22,520 bases of DNA from SM23-73-3 sp965369445. Its GTDB lineage: Bacteria; Zixibacteria; MSB-5A5; SM1-73. The stretch covers positions 1 to 22,520 of the forward strand of contig CBDUQU010000036.1 of the NCBI GenBank assembly GCA_965369445.1, given 5' to 3'. Of this stretch, positions 22,404 to 22,520 are shown piece after piece. A model generated the notes under the pieces. The model did no database searches. It was not told where the DNA came from and saw only the letters and a program-made list of their open reading frames with translations. Within the stretch, counting starts at the first letter, position 1. Every line of letters begins with the position of its first letter. The translations under genes were made by a program, and so were the position numbers.

Positions 22404-22443
22404 AAATAAAAAACCGTGACCTACTCCAAATAGGTCACGGTTT
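22404..22443 (-). terminator. Rho-independent terminator just upstream of the ABC operon
   Basis: A perfect 13-bp stem (22411-22423 with 22431-22443, core CCGTGACCTA) with a 7-base loop is followed on the minus strand by TTTTATTTT. It either ends a gene outside the window or attenuates the ABC operon, whose start codon is only 17 bases beyond it. Confidence 0.8.
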
Positions 22444-22479
22444 CGCGAAGTTCTTCGCCATTATCCTATTCAGAGTAGC

Positions 22480-22500
22480 CTCCATCTGCCGAAGGTGGAG
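22480..22500. repeat. Small hairpin upstream of the ABC operon terminator
   Basis: CTCCATCT (22480-22487) pairs with AGGTGGAG (22493-22500), with one wobble, around loop GCCGA. Together with the terminator it makes the 22405-22520 end of the window highly structured. No gene is supported there. Confidence 0.45.
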
Positions 22501-22520
22501 ACAGAATTAGGCATAGTATT

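Noticed and set aside
22435..22485. 16-codon minus-strand frame ending in the terminator hairpin, possible leader peptide
   Set aside because: No Shine-Dalgarno, no regulatory run of one amino acid, and its stop lies within the stem; more likely chance.

Overview
This looks like bacterial chromosome with moderate GC, frequent GGAG-type ribosome binding sites and standard code-11 stops. TGA is used as a stop by several genes here, yet one TGA is almost certainly read as selenocysteine. A DUF2723 mannosyltransferase-like protein with C-terminal TPRs and a DUF4159/DUF4175 pair, together with many small GC-rich inverted repeats between genes, suggest an uncultivated lineage near the FCB superphylum (Zixibacteria, WOR-3 or Latescibacterota-like). 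That placement is inference from gene content, not a measured phylogeny.

Layout. 1-405: leader region with a 32-bp perfect palindrome and a promoter. 412-2976 (+): DUF2723 membrane protein with TPRs. 2977-3381: convergent intergenic region with one terminator for each strand. 7577-3382 (-): a secreted DUF4159 protein followed by a very large DUF4175 coiled-coil membrane protein. 7688-10870 (+): a compact arsenic operon read divergently from DUF4159, consisting of arsR, a selenoprotein, a CcdA-like membrane protein and arsM, and ending at a bidirectional terminator. From 22386 down to 10893 everything is on the minus strand: an ABC-2 exporter (ATPase and two permeases), tRNA-Asn, a GNAT acetyltransferase, a ZIP metal transporter, dihydrolipoyl dehydrogenase, a secreted repeat protein with a predicted beta-solenoid, and secD-secF.

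The most remarkable part is the arsenic operon. The gene after arsR starts at 8135 and is interrupted in frame by TGA at 8195-8197. The context is the CxxU motif of the SelW/Rdx family, and a stem-loop suitable as a bacterial SECIS follows directly. The selenoprotein is a fusion: a cytosolic SelW-like domain, a Cys-rich linker, one membrane helix, and a thioredoxin-fold-like domain with a Cys-rich tail. The next gene, nine bases on, encodes a CcdA/DsbD-like six-helix protein with a CCN motif in each half. ArsM follows. I infer a membrane thiol/selenol relay or export system for trivalent or methylated arsenic. No ArsC, ArsB, Acr3 or ArsA is present in the window.

The other operons are mostly housekeeping: protein export (SecDF), dihydrolipoamide oxidation, metal uptake and an ABC-2 exporter. 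The tRNA-Asn has C instead of the near-universal U at position 33.
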